64,000 nt of DNA from Mangrovimicrobium sediminis (GCF_004745945.1 NZ_SRLE01000004.1:62001-126000); one strand, 5' to 3'. Positions 17,683 through 27,272 are shown, counted from the first letter of the stretch. Program-made: numbers and translations. The notes: generated by a model not told the origin, from the sequence alone.

Positions 17683-18011
17683 AACTGCCTTTTTGCCTGT
17701 TGCCGTCGCTACTGCTGGGTGTCCTGGCCGCGGCTGCCAGCGCCGGCCCGCCAGTTTACGAACTGGAGATACACAACCACCTGTTCCTGCCCGACGAGAT
17801 CCGCATTCCCGCCGCGACCAAGATCAAGCTGGTGGTCTACAACCGCGATCCGACACCCGAGGAATTCGAGAGCTACGAGCTAAACCGGGAAAAAGTGATC
17901 ATGGGCGGGCGCAAGGCGACCCTGTTTATCGGCCCCCTGCAACCCGGCATCTACCCGTTCTTCGGTGAGTTCAACCCGCGCACGGCGCAGGGCAGGGTGG
18001 TGGTCGAGTGA
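17679..18011 (+). CDS. Periplasmic cupredoxin-like protein (FtrB type)
   Basis: A 110-residue secreted protein: signal peptide to about residue 22 (ending AAASAG), then a single cupredoxin fold ending in GPLQPGIYPFFGEFNPRTAQG. In FTR1-type iron uptake loci of bacteria such a protein works with the permease, probably in oxidising or passing on ferrous iron. The usual histidine of the FFGEFH motif is asparagine here, and there is no cysteine ligand, so classical type I copper binding is unlikely. Overlaps the kinase stop by 4 bp. Confidence 0.8.
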   Translation: MKLPFCLLPSLLLGVLAAAASAGPPVYELEIHNHLFLPDEIRIPAATKIKLVVYNRDPTPEEFESYELNREKVIMGGRKATLFIGPLQPGIYPFFGEFNPRTAQGRVVVE

Positions 18012-18021
18012 GGGTGGCGGT

Positions 18022-18813
18022 GTGCTGATCAACTCGGTAGTCCTGGTTCTGCGCGAGGTGCTGGAGGCGGCGCTGCTGCTCAGCGTCATGCTCGCCCTGT
18101 CGCTGAACCTGCGCTGTTCCATGCGCTGGCTCGCCCTGTGCCTGCCGCTGGCGGTGCTAGGTATCGGCCTGTTCGCGGTGTTCCTCGACAGTATCACCGA
18201 TGCGCTGGAGGGGACCGGCCAGGAACTGCTTACCGCCGGCCTGCAGCTCGCGGCGTTCGCGGCCTGCCTGCTGGTCATCTGCCTCGGTGAACGCGTGCGG
18301 GCCGGCGCCCGGCAATCCCCCTTGCTGGCGCTGGGTTTCAGTATCGCGGTGATCTGCGCCATGGTGCGCGAAGGGGCGGAGATCTATCTCTACGTGACCG
18401 CGTTCGCCGCCTCGCCGGACCAGCGCACCGCGGTCTATGTCGGCGCGGTCATCGGCGCTGGTATCGGTGTCAGCCTCGGGGTGCTCGCCTATGGCGGCCT
18501 ACGCGCGATGTCCGCGCGAGCGGCCTACGTCCTGTGCCTGTGCCTGGTGGCGGTGATTGGCGCCGGGCTGGTGGTGCAGTCCTCGCAGCTATTGGAACAG
18601 ATCGACTGGATCGCGCCCGGGGAGCCCCTGTGGAACACTTCCGCCTGGCTCAGCGAGGAGTCTGTGCCCGGTCAGCTGCTGTATGCCGTGGTCGGCTATG
18701 AGGCCAGCCCCGCGCCACTGCAGGCCTGGCTGTGGCTGGGCAGCGCGCTGGCGGTTCCCGCCGCCTGGTGGCTTGGTCGCGCGCCCTGGAGGCAGCGTCG
18801 TGCCCCGGCCTGA
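18022..18813 (+). CDS. FTR1-family metal permease
   Basis: Predicted inner-membrane permease of the Fe2+/Pb2+ FTR1 family, 263 residues with about seven membrane spans. The two diagnostic acidic motifs are present: REVLEA at residues 11-16 in the first helix and REGAEIY in the fourth; in this family they line the iron path. Start is GTG 18022, eleven bases after the cupredoxin gene; GAGGG lies upstream. Iron is the likeliest substrate, but other divalent metals are possible. Confidence 0.85.
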   Translation: MLINSVVLVLREVLEAALLLSVMLALSLNLRCSMRWLALCLPLAVLGIGLFAVFLDSITDALEGTGQELLTAGLQLAAFAACLLVICLGERVRAGARQSPLLALGFSIAVICAMVREGAEIYLYVTAFAASPDQRTAVYVGAVIGAGIGVSLGVLAYGGLRAMSARAAYVLCLCLVAVIGAGLVVQSSQLLEQIDWIAPGEPLWNTSAWLSEESVPGQLLYAVVGYEASPAPLQAWLWLGSALAVPAAWWLGRAPWRQRRAPA

Positions 18814-19519
18814 CACCGTGCGGCCCGTGCTGGCCGCGTTGCTGCTGGCGGCCACCGCTGCACACGCGGGCGGCTCGACCATAGACCGCGTCTACCACCC
18901 CTATGTCGACCCCATGGAGCGCGAGCTGGAGTGGCGCGCAACCCATGCCTCCGAGGACCCGGCCTCGGGTCAGCGCCGCGCAGAGCAGCATGTGCTGGGC
19001 TTTGGTGCCGCGCTGTCTGACAGCGTGTTCGCCGAGCTCTACGTCAGCGGCGAACGCGCCTCGGACGAGGCGCTGTCCCTGGAGGGCTATGCCACCGAGC
19101 TGCTGTGGCAGCTCACCGAGCAGGGGGAGTACGCGGCGGATTTCGGCGCGCTCTTCGAGCTGGAAAAGCGCCACGGCGAGAATGCCTGGCAGGCTGCCGG
19201 CGTGTTGCTGGTGGAGCGTGAATTCGGCCGTTTCAGCGCCACCGCCAACCTCGGCCTGATCCGCGAGTGGGGTGAGCGCCTGCGCGACCGGTGGGAGACC
19301 AGCGCCGCCCTGCAGGCGCGCTACCGCTACGCGCCGCTGTTCGAGCCGGCACTGGAGTTCTACGCCGGGGAGAACACGCGCGGACTGGGGCCGGTGATCC
19401 TCGGTCGCCAGCGCTTCGGGTCGCGGCGTTCGCTGTCCTGGGAACTGGGGGTCATCCTCGGCCTGGACGATGACACGGCCGACCACACCTGGCGCCTGGC
19501 GCTGGAGTTCGAATTCTGA
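18800..19519 (+). CDS. Secreted or outer-membrane protein of the FTR1 operon, unknown function
   Basis: A 239-residue protein with a signal peptide (VLAALLLAATAAHAGG), followed by alternating strands rich in E, R, L and Y such as ELEWRATHASED and FSATANLGLIREWGERLRDRW. It ends in LEFEF, with the C-terminal phenylalanine common in outer-membrane barrels. GTG 18800 has GGAGG nine bases upstream and overlaps the FTR1 gene by 14 bp, so it is the last gene of the operon. A small barrel for metal passage is a guess; a periplasmic protein is also possible. Confidence 0.75.
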   Translation: MPRPDTVRPVLAALLLAATAAHAGGSTIDRVYHPYVDPMERELEWRATHASEDPASGQRRAEQHVLGFGAALSDSVFAELYVSGERASDEALSLEGYATELLWQLTEQGEYAADFGALFELEKRHGENAWQAAGVLLVEREFGRFSATANLGLIREWGERLRDRWETSAALQARYRYAPLFEPALEFYAGENTRGLGPVILGRQRFGSRRSLSWELGVILGLDDDTADHTWRLALEFEF

Positions 19520-19618
19520 GGCGGCCTGAGGCGGCGCGGCCCACCCGACGCGCCTGCCAGGCGCCGAAAAATGGTACACTGGAGGATCAACAGGGGCTGC
19601 AAATAGTGGAGTGTAGCG

Positions 19619-21055
19619 GTGGGGTATTTGTCGCTGCGTAAGCTGGAAAAAACCATGGAATCCGCCGAGAGCTACGAGGAGTGGTGCGAGGCGGCCCGCG
19701 CCCACGACCTCGCCTCCGGCAAGCTGCACTGGAAAAATCGCGACAAGTCCTCGCAATTCGACTACGTCTCCATCCGCCAGCGGCTGGATCGCCTGCGCTC
19801 CCTGCGTGCCCGGCACGACCACGCGGGGCTGCTGTTCACCCTCAACGAGGGAATCCACGGCAACGTCGGCGGCATGGGCAGTTCACGCCTCTACCAGGTG
19901 GCGCGTTTCGGCACCAAGCAGGTGATTGCCGAGTACATCGAGGAAATCGCCGACTCCCTGCGCCTGCTGGCCACCGTCGACGACCCCGACATCTCCGAGG
20001 AGGAGCGCCTGGATTTCTTCCGCCGCGCCGCCCACTGTTTCGGCCGCACCGCGCTGATGATGAGCGGTTCCGGCATGCTGTTGTACTTCCACGTGGGAGT
20101 GGTCAAGGCGCTGCTGGAACAGGACCTGTTGCCGAATATCTTCTCCGGCTCCAGCGGCGGCGCGTTTGTCGGCAGTATCCTCGCCACCCACGCCGATAAC
20201 GAACTGCACAAGATGTTCAGCCCGGAGTACCTGGTCGAGGAGATCGAGCAGGAGAAGGGCCCGCTGGCCGTGCTGCACCGCATCCGGCCGCAGATCCTGC
20301 AGGTGGACGAGATCCAGGCGATCATCGAGCGCCTGGTGCCGGACCTGACCTTCCAGGAGGCGCTGGCGCATACCGGCCGCCACCTGAACATTTCCATCGC
20401 CCCCGCGGAAACCCACCAGACCTCGCGCTTGCTCAATGCCACCACCACACCCAACGTACTGATCCGCCAGTCGATCATGGCCTCGGCGGCGGTGCCCGGC
20501 GTCTACCCCCCGGTGATGCTGGTGGCGCGCGACAAACACGGCGACAAAAAAGCCTACCTGCCCTCGCGCAAGTGGGTGGATGGCGCGGTGAGCGACGACC
20601 TGCCGGCCAAGCGCCTGGCGCGCTTGTACGGCGTCAATCACTACGTGGTGAGCCAGACCAACCCGCACGTCATCCCCTTCGTGCGCGACTCGCGTCGGCG
20701 CCGCTCCAAGAGCGGGGTGATTCGCGCGGCTGCCACGCGCACCGCGCGGGAGTGGATCAATGCCTCGATGGAACTGGCCCAGGGCCAGCTGTCGCGCTAC
20801 CCGAACCTGAACCAGCTCACCAACACCATGCTGGCCATCATCAACCAGGATTACGTCGGCGATATCAACATCATCCCGCCGTTCCGCTTTCACAACCCGA
20901 CGCGCATCCTGGCGCGGCTGTCGGCGGACGAAATCTACCGGCTCATTAGGCTCGGCGAGCGCAGCACCTGGCCGAAAATTGAAATGATTCGCCTGCAAAC
21001 GCAGGTCGGACGCACCCTCGAAGATATCTGCGCGGAGCTGGGATGCCAGGTTTGA
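19619..21055 (+). CDS. Patatin-like phospholipase / acylglycerol lipase
   Basis: 478 residues with an N-terminal DUF3336-type domain (SYEEWCEAARAHD ... NEGIHGN) and a patatin domain from about residue 145. The oxyanion segment is SGSGMLLYFHVGVVKALL, the nucleophile elbow GSSGG, and the catalytic aspartate lies in DGAVSDDLP. This pair of domains is shared with yeast TGL lipases and many bacterial homologues acting on membrane or storage lipids. No signal peptide. GTG 19619 has GGAG upstream. Confidence 0.88.
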   Translation: MGYLSLRKLEKTMESAESYEEWCEAARAHDLASGKLHWKNRDKSSQFDYVSIRQRLDRLRSLRARHDHAGLLFTLNEGIHGNVGGMGSSRLYQVARFGTKQVIAEYIEEIADSLRLLATVDDPDISEEERLDFFRRAAHCFGRTALMMSGSGMLLYFHVGVVKALLEQDLLPNIFSGSSGGAFVGSILATHADNELHKMFSPEYLVEEIEQEKGPLAVLHRIRPQILQVDEIQAIIERLVPDLTFQEALAHTGRHLNISIAPAETHQTSRLLNATTTPNVLIRQSIMASAAVPGVYPPVMLVARDKHGDKKAYLPSRKWVDGAVSDDLPAKRLARLYGVNHYVVSQTNPHVIPFVRDSRRRRSKSGVIRAAATRTAREWINASMELAQGQLSRYPNLNQLTNTMLAIINQDYVGDINIIPPFRFHNPTRILARLSADEIYRLIRLGERSTWPKIEMIRLQTQVGRTLEDICAELGCQV

Positions 21056-21104
21056 ATCACCGCACCAGGCTGAGCAGCACCTGTTTCACACCCCGGAGGC
21101 AAAC

Positions 21105-23885
21105 ATGAAAAACGCGGCCCGCACTGCGCGGAACCTGGTATTGGCGGTAGTCACCGCACTGGCGGCGGCGCCACTGCAGGCAGCGAGCGCCGGCGCGGAC
21201 GCCGCGGCGATGGTCGACAATCTCGCGGCCCTGCGCTTCGACGCCCTGGGCCACCCGCAGATCCAGAGCGATTCCATCCACCCGGTCTCCGCGCCGGCGT
21301 CGCGTCCGCACCGCCTGCTGATCATGCCGGTGCGTTTTTCCGACAAGGGCTACGACCGCTTTGCCGGCGACCCGGAACAGGATGTGAAGAACCGCGCCTG
21401 GTTCCAGGACCTGCTGTTCGCCGGTGGTGTGGAGAACGCCAGCGAGGACACCCTGACCCACTACTACCAGCACCAGTCGCGCGGACGCTACAACATCACC
21501 GGCGACATCTTCCCGGTGGTGCAGCTGGAAAAACCACTGCATTACTACGGCCGCCCGGTGCAGAGCGGCAACGGCGAGTGGCGCAACGACGAAAACACCC
21601 AGGACCTGGTGGTGGATGCCATCGCCGCCGCCTTTGAGGCACACCCGGACTTCCCCTGGGCGGACTACGACCAGTGGGACCCGGCGGATTTCGACGGCGA
21701 CGGTAATCGCGATGAGCCCGATGGCTACATCGACCACTTCGTCATGATTGTCGCCGGCAAGGGCCAGTCGAGCTGCCAGGGGCTGTACAAGCTGGGCGAG
21801 AAGCTCAACGTGCAGGCGCCGCCGGATGCCTTCGACAAGCTCACCCAGGCCGAGCAGGACTGCGCCGACCGTATCTGGCCGCATCGCTCCTCCTTGCTCT
21901 TCAACCTCGACGACGGCCCGCAACTGGGCGCGAACAAGAACGTGCGTGGCGGCATCCCGGTGGGTAACGGGTTGTGGCTGCTGGACTACAACATGCAGTC
22001 CGAGTACACCGACGTCAGTACCTTTATTCACGAGTTCGGTCACTCCCTGGGACTGCCGGACATCTACGCCCGGCTCACCAACAACTCCACCGCGGCCTGG
22101 GACGTGATGTCCAGCACGGCGAGCCCGGTGCCCCAGGAAATGAGCGCCTGGACGCGCATGGTGCTCGGCTGGCTGCAACCGTGCGTGGTGCGCTCGCCGC
22201 AGTTTGGTGGCGAGAAGAAGGGCGGTATCGACCTCAAGGTCATGAACGCCAGTGGTGCAGGCAACGGTGCCTGCGACGCCGCCATGGTCATCCTGCCGCC
22301 CAAGTACCGGGATATCGAACTCGGCCCGCTGCGCCCGGGCAATGGCAGGCAGGCGGCCTACTCGGGGCAGGGCAACGACATGAATCGCAGTCTTGCCCGG
22401 CGCTTTGACCTCAATGGCGTGGATGAGGAGACACCGATACTGCTGTCCATGGACCTGTGGTTCGAGATCGAGACCGAGTGGGATTACCTCTACGTAGAGG
22501 CTGCGCGCGACGGCGAGCCCTACCGCCGACTGCTGCCCCTGGACAAGGACGGTGTGGATGACCAGGCCAGCGTCATGCCCTGGAAGAAGGGGCACGAGGG
22601 CAACGGCTCCCTGCCCGGTTTTTCCGGGCGCAGCGGCGACCTGGACGGCGACACCAAGGTGGAGACCGCCGCCGGTTGCGACCCGACCCAGGAGCGCAAA
22701 CTGGCCGAGGACAATATCGGCGATACCACAGAGGACCCCTGCGCAGTGGCGCAGTGGGTGACAGCGATGTTCGACCTCAGCGAGTTCCGCGGTGATGCGG
22801 TCAACCTGCGCATCACCTATTTCACCGATACCGCCGCGGTGGAGAACGGCGCGCTGGTCGACAACATCCTGGTGCCCGCGCTGGGCTTTCGCGAGGACTT
22901 CGAGGGCCCGTCAATCGATGGCTGGGACAACACCGGCTTCACCCTGTCCGGGGGCAGTCACCACCTCACGGTGCCGCAGTTCTATATACTCGAGTACCGC
23001 GACCCCTACGCCGATTTCGGCGCGGGCAAGAACTACGATGCGGCGCTGGTCAGGCCCGGCTTCACGTTTTACCCGGACGCCAAAACTGGCATGACGGCAA
23101 TCTCCATCAACTACCGGCCGGGTGTGCTGGCCTGGTACTACAACGGTGAGTACCTGTGGAGCCAGAACGACCCGGCGGAGTTCGGTCCCGGGCACGGTTA
23201 CCTGCTGCTGGTCGATGCTAATCCGCAGGAGTACGAACTGCCGCTGATGCCGCCGCGCTATTTCCAGCGCGAGGACGGCTGGAGCGCCTGGTCCTTCGAT
23301 GACGATGCCCAGCCGCTGCTGGAGAAGGCGTTTGTCGATGTCATGTGTTTCGAGCGGCGTCCGCCCTACTATTCCTCGGACGTGGCAGCGGCGGCGCGTG
23401 CCAGTTGCAGCGAGCAACTGCTGGACGGCCGGCCGCCGGTGGAGGCCCTGCGCTGGGATGGGCGCGAGCTCACCTACGGCTATACCATCATCAACGAATA
23501 CCTGCCCGGCATCGAGCGCGAGTCGCGCAAGGCCGCCGGTACCTTCTACGACCTGCGTATCCGCGATGGCGTCACCCAGTACCGCCTGTACGACCGGCTG
23601 CTGCGCGCCATGCACTCCGCAGACGCCCCGTTTGCCCTGGATCCCTTCGAACGCGGTATCCAGTTCTACCACCCGCGCGACGGCGAGATGCGCCCGGGCG
23701 AGGCGCGCCCGTTCGCGCCGGTCAGCCGCTTCACCGATGCGCGGCCCAATCGCTACCTCAGCCCCAAACTGCCCTTCGGCGGCGCCGATATTCCCGAGGC
23801 CGGCTTCGAGTTCGAACTCGCGCAGCCTGGCGAACAAGCCCCGGCCGGCAGCGTGGTGCGCGTGAACTACCGGTGGCGGGAGTAG
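21105..23885 (+). CDS. Secreted immune-inhibitor-A-like M6 metalloprotease
   Basis: A 926-residue exported zinc protease. The signal peptide ends near residue 27 (PLQAASA). The M6 catalytic domain has the extended zinc motif HEFGHSLGLPD with H309 and H313. Downstream are MAM/VEG-like modules (FREDFEGPSIDGWDNTGF) and a C-terminal strand-rich part, as in Bacillus InhA and Vibrio PrtV-like enzymes. GGAGG precedes the ATG. It probably digests extracellular protein; no dedicated secretion genes lie next to it. Confidence 0.9.
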   Translation: MKNAARTARNLVLAVVTALAAAPLQAASAGADAAAMVDNLAALRFDALGHPQIQSDSIHPVSAPASRPHRLLIMPVRFSDKGYDRFAGDPEQDVKNRAWFQDLLFAGGVENASEDTLTHYYQHQSRGRYNITGDIFPVVQLEKPLHYYGRPVQSGNGEWRNDENTQDLVVDAIAAAFEAHPDFPWADYDQWDPADFDGDGNRDEPDGYIDHFVMIVAGKGQSSCQGLYKLGEKLNVQAPPDAFDKLTQAEQDCADRIWPHRSSLLFNLDDGPQLGANKNVRGGIPVGNGLWLLDYNMQSEYTDVSTFIHEFGHSLGLPDIYARLTNNSTAAWDVMSSTASPVPQEMSAWTRMVLGWLQPCVVRSPQFGGEKKGGIDLKVMNASGAGNGACDAAMVILPPKYRDIELGPLRPGNGRQAAYSGQGNDMNRSLARRFDLNGVDEETPILLSMDLWFEIETEWDYLYVEAARDGEPYRRLLPLDKDGVDDQASVMPWKKGHEGNGSLPGFSGRSGDLDGDTKVETAAGCDPTQERKLAEDNIGDTTEDPCAVAQWVTAMFDLSEFRGDAVNLRITYFTDTAAVENGALVDNILVPALGFREDFEGPSIDGWDNTGFTLSGGSHHLTVPQFYILEYRDPYADFGAGKNYDAALVRPGFTFYPDAKTGMTAISINYRPGVLAWYYNGEYLWSQNDPAEFGPGHGYLLLVDANPQEYELPLMPPRYFQREDGWSAWSFDDDAQPLLEKAFVDVMCFERRPPYYSSDVAAAARASCSEQLLDGRPPVEALRWDGRELTYGYTIINEYLPGIERESRKAAGTFYDLRIRDGVTQYRLYDRLLRAMHSADAPFALDPFERGIQFYHPRDGEMRPGEARPFAPVSRFTDARPNRYLSPKLPFGGADIPEAGFEFELAQPGEQAPAGSVVRVNYRWRE

Positions 23886-23944
23886 GGCGGGTGTCCGGCG
23901 GCGTGGTATAGTGATCGCTCGTTCACTTCCAGACTTTGCGTGGT

Positions 23945-24700
23945 ATGAGTACGGGGCAATCCCGGTCGGCGCCGGGCTCCCCGGTTACGGAACCCGGTAA
24001 GCGCAGCGACTTCACCGTGGCCGGCATCCTGCTGGCCGCCTGGCGCGGCAGTCGCGGCCGCCTCGGTCTTGCCTGGCGCGGGCTGGGTGCGTATGTCGGC
24101 ATCATCGTGCTGTTCAACGGCGCCTTCCTCTTGCTTGCTCCGGACGAACCTGGGTCGTACTCCTTCGGCCTGCCCAATCTTCCCGGCCTCATCGATGAAC
24201 TGGTCCAGGGTCTCATCCTGTTGCCGATGCTCGCCGGCCTGTTCATCTTTGGCGCGACCTTCGCGCGCGGACTGACGCCGCGTCCGGCGAGCATATTCGA
24301 GTGGTACGACCATTCGCTGACCCTGCTGCTGGTGATCATTCTCTCCCACCTGCTGATCCTGCTCGGCCTGCTGTTCTTTGTGCTGCCCGGCATCTACCTG
24401 CTGGTCTGCCTGCAGTTCGCCATCCCCCTGGCGATCGACAAGCAACTCGGCCCGTGGGCGGCCATGCGCCGTTCGCGGGAACTGGTGACCCCGGTCTGGT
24501 TCCGCATGTTCACCCTCAACCTGATTGCGGGGTTGCTGCTGGCGGGCAGCGTCCTGTTGCTGGGCATCCCCCTGATCTGGGTGTTGCCGGTGCTGCTGCA
24601 CACCTGGGGCGACCTCTACGACCGCCTCGCCGGACTCGAGGAGCACACGGTGTTGCGCGTCACCCGGCCGCGGCGGCGCGCGGGACTGCGCCAGCCCTGA
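23945..24700 (+). CDS. Polytopic membrane protein, unknown function
   Basis: 251 residues with a basic, proline-containing N-terminus and about five or six membrane spans (VGIIVLFNGAFLLLA, LLLVIILSHLLILLGLLFFVLPGIYLL in two parts, LIAGLLLAGSVLLLGIPLI). The central RRSRELVTPVWFRMFTLN loop resembles proteins with a glycerophosphoryl diester phosphodiesterase membrane-domain fold, but no catalytic domain is attached. ATG 23945 is chosen over a TTG three codons earlier. Confidence 0.75.
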   Translation: MSTGQSRSAPGSPVTEPGKRSDFTVAGILLAAWRGSRGRLGLAWRGLGAYVGIIVLFNGAFLLLAPDEPGSYSFGLPNLPGLIDELVQGLILLPMLAGLFIFGATFARGLTPRPASIFEWYDHSLTLLLVIILSHLLILLGLLFFVLPGIYLLVCLQFAIPLAIDKQLGPWAAMRRSRELVTPVWFRMFTLNLIAGLLLAGSVLLLGIPLIWVLPVLLHTWGDLYDRLAGLEEHTVLRVTRPRRRAGLRQP

Positions 24701-24797
24701 GCGACCGGGCGACGGAGTCTCCCCTGAGCGAGCCAGCCCGCCCGCCCGGAACAAAACTTGCAGTTTCATCCCGGGAAGGCCGCCGAACACCTACTTT

Positions 24798-25889
24798 ATG
24801 CCCGAGATCGACCTGCAAGCCCTGCCCATACCGCCCTGGATGACCGCCGCCGGGATCGCCCTGGCCTTTGCCTGCGTCATGTTGGTGATCAAGCGCATTA
24901 TTCTGGTGCGCTTGCAGCGGGTCAGCGAGCGCACCCCGTTCCGCTACGACTCACTGATCCTGCGCTCCCTGCGGGTGCCGCTGAACATCGCCATCCTCGT
25001 GCTCAGCCTGTTCGTTCTCGATGCACTGCTGCACCGTTTCGGGGTGCGCCAGAGCGTGCTCAACGGCAACGCTATGCTGGCCGCCAAGATCCTGCTGATT
25101 CTCGCCATCCTGGTCTTCGTCGACCGCTTCGTGGTCGGTGCGCTACACCTGCAGGCGGATCGCTCGCAGACCCTGCGCAGCAGTCGCGGCATTCTCGTCG
25201 GCGTCACCCGCGGCGTGGTGCTGGCCCTGGGCCTGTTGATGATCCTCGGCACACTGGGTATTTCCATCACCCCGATCGTCGCCTCCCTGGGTATCTCCTC
25301 GCTGGCGGTGGCCCTGGCCCTGCAGCCGACCCTGGGCAATTTCTTTTCCGGCGTGCAGTTGGTGATGGACAAGCCGATCCGGGTCGGCGATTTCATCGAA
25401 CTGGAGTCCGGCGAGCAGGGCTTCGTGGACAAGATCGGCTGGCGTTCGACCTGGATTCGCATGCTGCCGAACAACACCATCATCATGCCCAACAGCGTGA
25501 TGGCGGAGTCCAAGATCATCAACTATTTCTACCCCTCGCCGGAGCTGTCGGTGCCGGTGGAGGTCGGCGTGCATTACAGCTCCGACCTCGACCACGTCGA
25601 GCGGGTGACACTGGAGGTGGCGCGCCAGGTGCTGCGCGAGCACGAGTGGGGGGTGAGCGACTACGAGACCTTCGTGCTGTTCCACACCTTCGACAGTTCC
25701 AGCATCAACCTCACGGTGATGCTGCGCGCCGAGGAGTATTTCAAGCGCTTCTGGGTCAAGTCGGCCTTCGTCAAAGCGCTGCACAAGCGCTACGCGGAAG
25801 AGGGCATTGTGATACCGTTCCCGATTCGCGCCCTGAACACCACCCAGGAGGGTGCGGGTCCCATCCCGCCGGGCGCCGACCAGGCCTGA
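24798..25889 (+). CDS. MscS-family mechanosensitive channel
   Basis: Inner-membrane channel that opens under osmotic downshock. Of 363 residues, the first 200 hold four or five spans; the pore helix and beta domain follow in the conserved LGISSLAVALALQPTLGNFFSGVQL and VGDFIELESGEQGFVDKIGWRST segments. The C-terminal alpha/beta vestibule is complete (YSSDLDHVERVTLEVA). It has one additional N-terminal span pair compared with E. coli MscS. Followed closely by the SDR gene, which may share its transcript. Confidence 0.9.
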   Translation: MPEIDLQALPIPPWMTAAGIALAFACVMLVIKRIILVRLQRVSERTPFRYDSLILRSLRVPLNIAILVLSLFVLDALLHRFGVRQSVLNGNAMLAAKILLILAILVFVDRFVVGALHLQADRSQTLRSSRGILVGVTRGVVLALGLLMILGTLGISITPIVASLGISSLAVALALQPTLGNFFSGVQLVMDKPIRVGDFIELESGEQGFVDKIGWRSTWIRMLPNNTIIMPNSVMAESKIINYFYPSPELSVPVEVGVHYSSDLDHVERVTLEVARQVLREHEWGVSDYETFVLFHTFDSSSINLTVMLRAEEYFKRFWVKSAFVKALHKRYAEEGIVIPFPIRALNTTQEGAGPIPPGADQA

Positions 25890-25908
25890 ACCGTCCCGGG
25901 GGGAACCC

Positions 25909-26760
25909 ATGTCACAGAAAGTCGTCCTGCTCACCGGCTGCTCCAGCGGCATCGGCGCCGCCATGGCGCGCGCCTTCCACCGTCGCGGGCTGCGCGTGTT
26001 CGCCACTGCGCGCCGGCCCGAGAGCCTGGCTCCCCTCGCCGCCGAAGGCATCGCCACCCTGGCGCTGGACGTCAACGATCCGGCCAGTATCGCCGCCGCC
26101 CTGGCGCAGGTCGGCGAGCGCGCCGGGCGCCTGGATATGCTGGTCAACAACGCCGGCCGCTCCCAGGTCGGCGCGCTGCTGGACCTCGAGCGCGACGCCC
26201 TGCGCGAGCAGTTCGAGACCAATACCATCGCACCGGTGGACCTGGCGCGGGCGGCATTGCCGCTGTTACGCGCCGCTGTCGCCGCCAATGGCAGCGCGCA
26301 GCTGGTCAATATCGGCAGTATCGTCGGCCTGTTCACCACGCCCTTCGCCGGCGCCTACTGTGCCAGCAAGGCGGCGCTGCATGCGCTGTCCGATGCCCTG
26401 CGCATGGAACTGGCGCCCTTCGGTATCCGGGTGGTCACCGTGCAGCCGGGCGGCGTGCAATCGGCCTTTGGCGACAACGCCGAGGCGCACCTGAGCCTGC
26501 CGGAGGGGTCGCCCTACCAGCCGCTGGAGGTGGGGATTCGGGACCGCGCCCAGGCCGGGCAGCGCGGGGCCACGCCGACCGCGGCGTTCGTCGAGCCTGT
26601 GGTGGATAAATTACTGCGCGATCACCCGCCGGCGGTGATTCGCGGCGGGCGCGGCAGTGTCGTGCTGGTCTGGATGAAGCGCCTGTTGCCGCGCGCGTGG
26701 TTCGACGCGGTGATGGCGCGCAAGTTTGGCCTGGCGGGGTTCGCGCCGGCGCGCGGCTAG
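25909..26760 (+). CDS. Short-chain dehydrogenase/reductase
   Basis: A 283-residue NAD(P)-dependent oxidoreductase of the classical SDR family, with the cofactor loop TGCSSGIG near residues 9-16, NNAG, the catalytic serine in NIGSIVG and the YCASK pair. The C-terminal basic stretch (VWMKRLLPRAWFDAVMARKFG) resembles SDRs that act on lipid substrates and may touch the membrane. Substrate unknown. It starts 19 bp after the channel gene. The 40 bp after its stop hold a short CAG-rich imperfect repeat. Confidence 0.88.
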   Translation: MSQKVVLLTGCSSGIGAAMARAFHRRGLRVFATARRPESLAPLAAEGIATLALDVNDPASIAAALAQVGERAGRLDMLVNNAGRSQVGALLDLERDALREQFETNTIAPVDLARAALPLLRAAVAANGSAQLVNIGSIVGLFTTPFAGAYCASKAALHALSDALRMELAPFGIRVVTVQPGGVQSAFGDNAEAHLSLPEGSPYQPLEVGIRDRAQAGQRGATPTAAFVEPVVDKLLRDHPPAVIRGGRGSVVLVWMKRLLPRAWFDAVMARKFGLAGFAPARG

Positions 26761-26801
26761 TGCAAGGTCGGCGCAGGCACAGGATCAGCGCGAGCGCAGG
26801 G

Positions 26802-27272
26802 TCAGTGCAGGGCGCGGGAGCCGGGGGCGAGTTCCGGGTCCGCCGGGGCGAACAGGTAGTTCAGCTGCAGGCATTCCTCGGCCACCTGGCGGGTGGCGGA
26901 GACCGTTGCGCTGACATAGCCGGCGAACTGCTCCAGGGTCAGCCCGGCGCCGCCCAGCTGGATGCCGGCGACCACCAGCTGCGGGGTGGCGTCGTCGACC
27001 ACGTCCTGGAACAGCTTCAGGGTGGGGTAATCCATGTTCAGGCGGCCGAGGTCCGCGGCCAGCGGCAGCAGGGCCATGGGTCGGATCTCCAGCTCGGTGG
27101 TCAGCAGCAGGCCCCAGGTTTCCAGGAACAGGCGGCTGTCGATCACGCCCTCGATGTCCTGCAGTGCGGGCAGGTGCAGCCCGGCGCACTGGTCGCAGGT
27201 GTGAAACTCCACGCGCGAGCGCGTCAGCCATTCTTCGAGGGTTGCCAGAGTGAGGGATTTTGGTGAGCTCAT
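26802..27272 (-). CDS. YbjN-domain protein
   Basis: A 156-residue cytoplasmic protein of the YbjN family, whose fold resembles type III secretion chaperones; in E. coli YbjN affects motility and stress traits. The conserved features are LATLEEWLTRSRVEFHTCDQC at the start and RLNMDYPTLKLFQDVVDD in the middle. The chosen ATG (27272) matches the family's N-terminus; an ATG 33 bp upstream is also possible and neither has a strong ribosome site. Divergent from the binding-protein gene. Confidence 0.8.
   Translation of the reverse strand: MSSPKSLTLATLEEWLTRSRVEFHTCDQCAGLHLPALQDIEGVIDSRLFLETWGLLLTTELEIRPMALLPLAADLGRLNMDYPTLKLFQDVVDDATPQLVVAGIQLGGAGLTLEQFAGYVSATVSATRQVAEECLQLNYLFAPADPELAPGSRALH

Noticed and set aside
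24758-26494. A 578-codon frame overlapping the MscS and SDR genes
   Set aside because: It is an alternative-frame shadow rich in R, P and A, while the two real genes carry complete family motifs.
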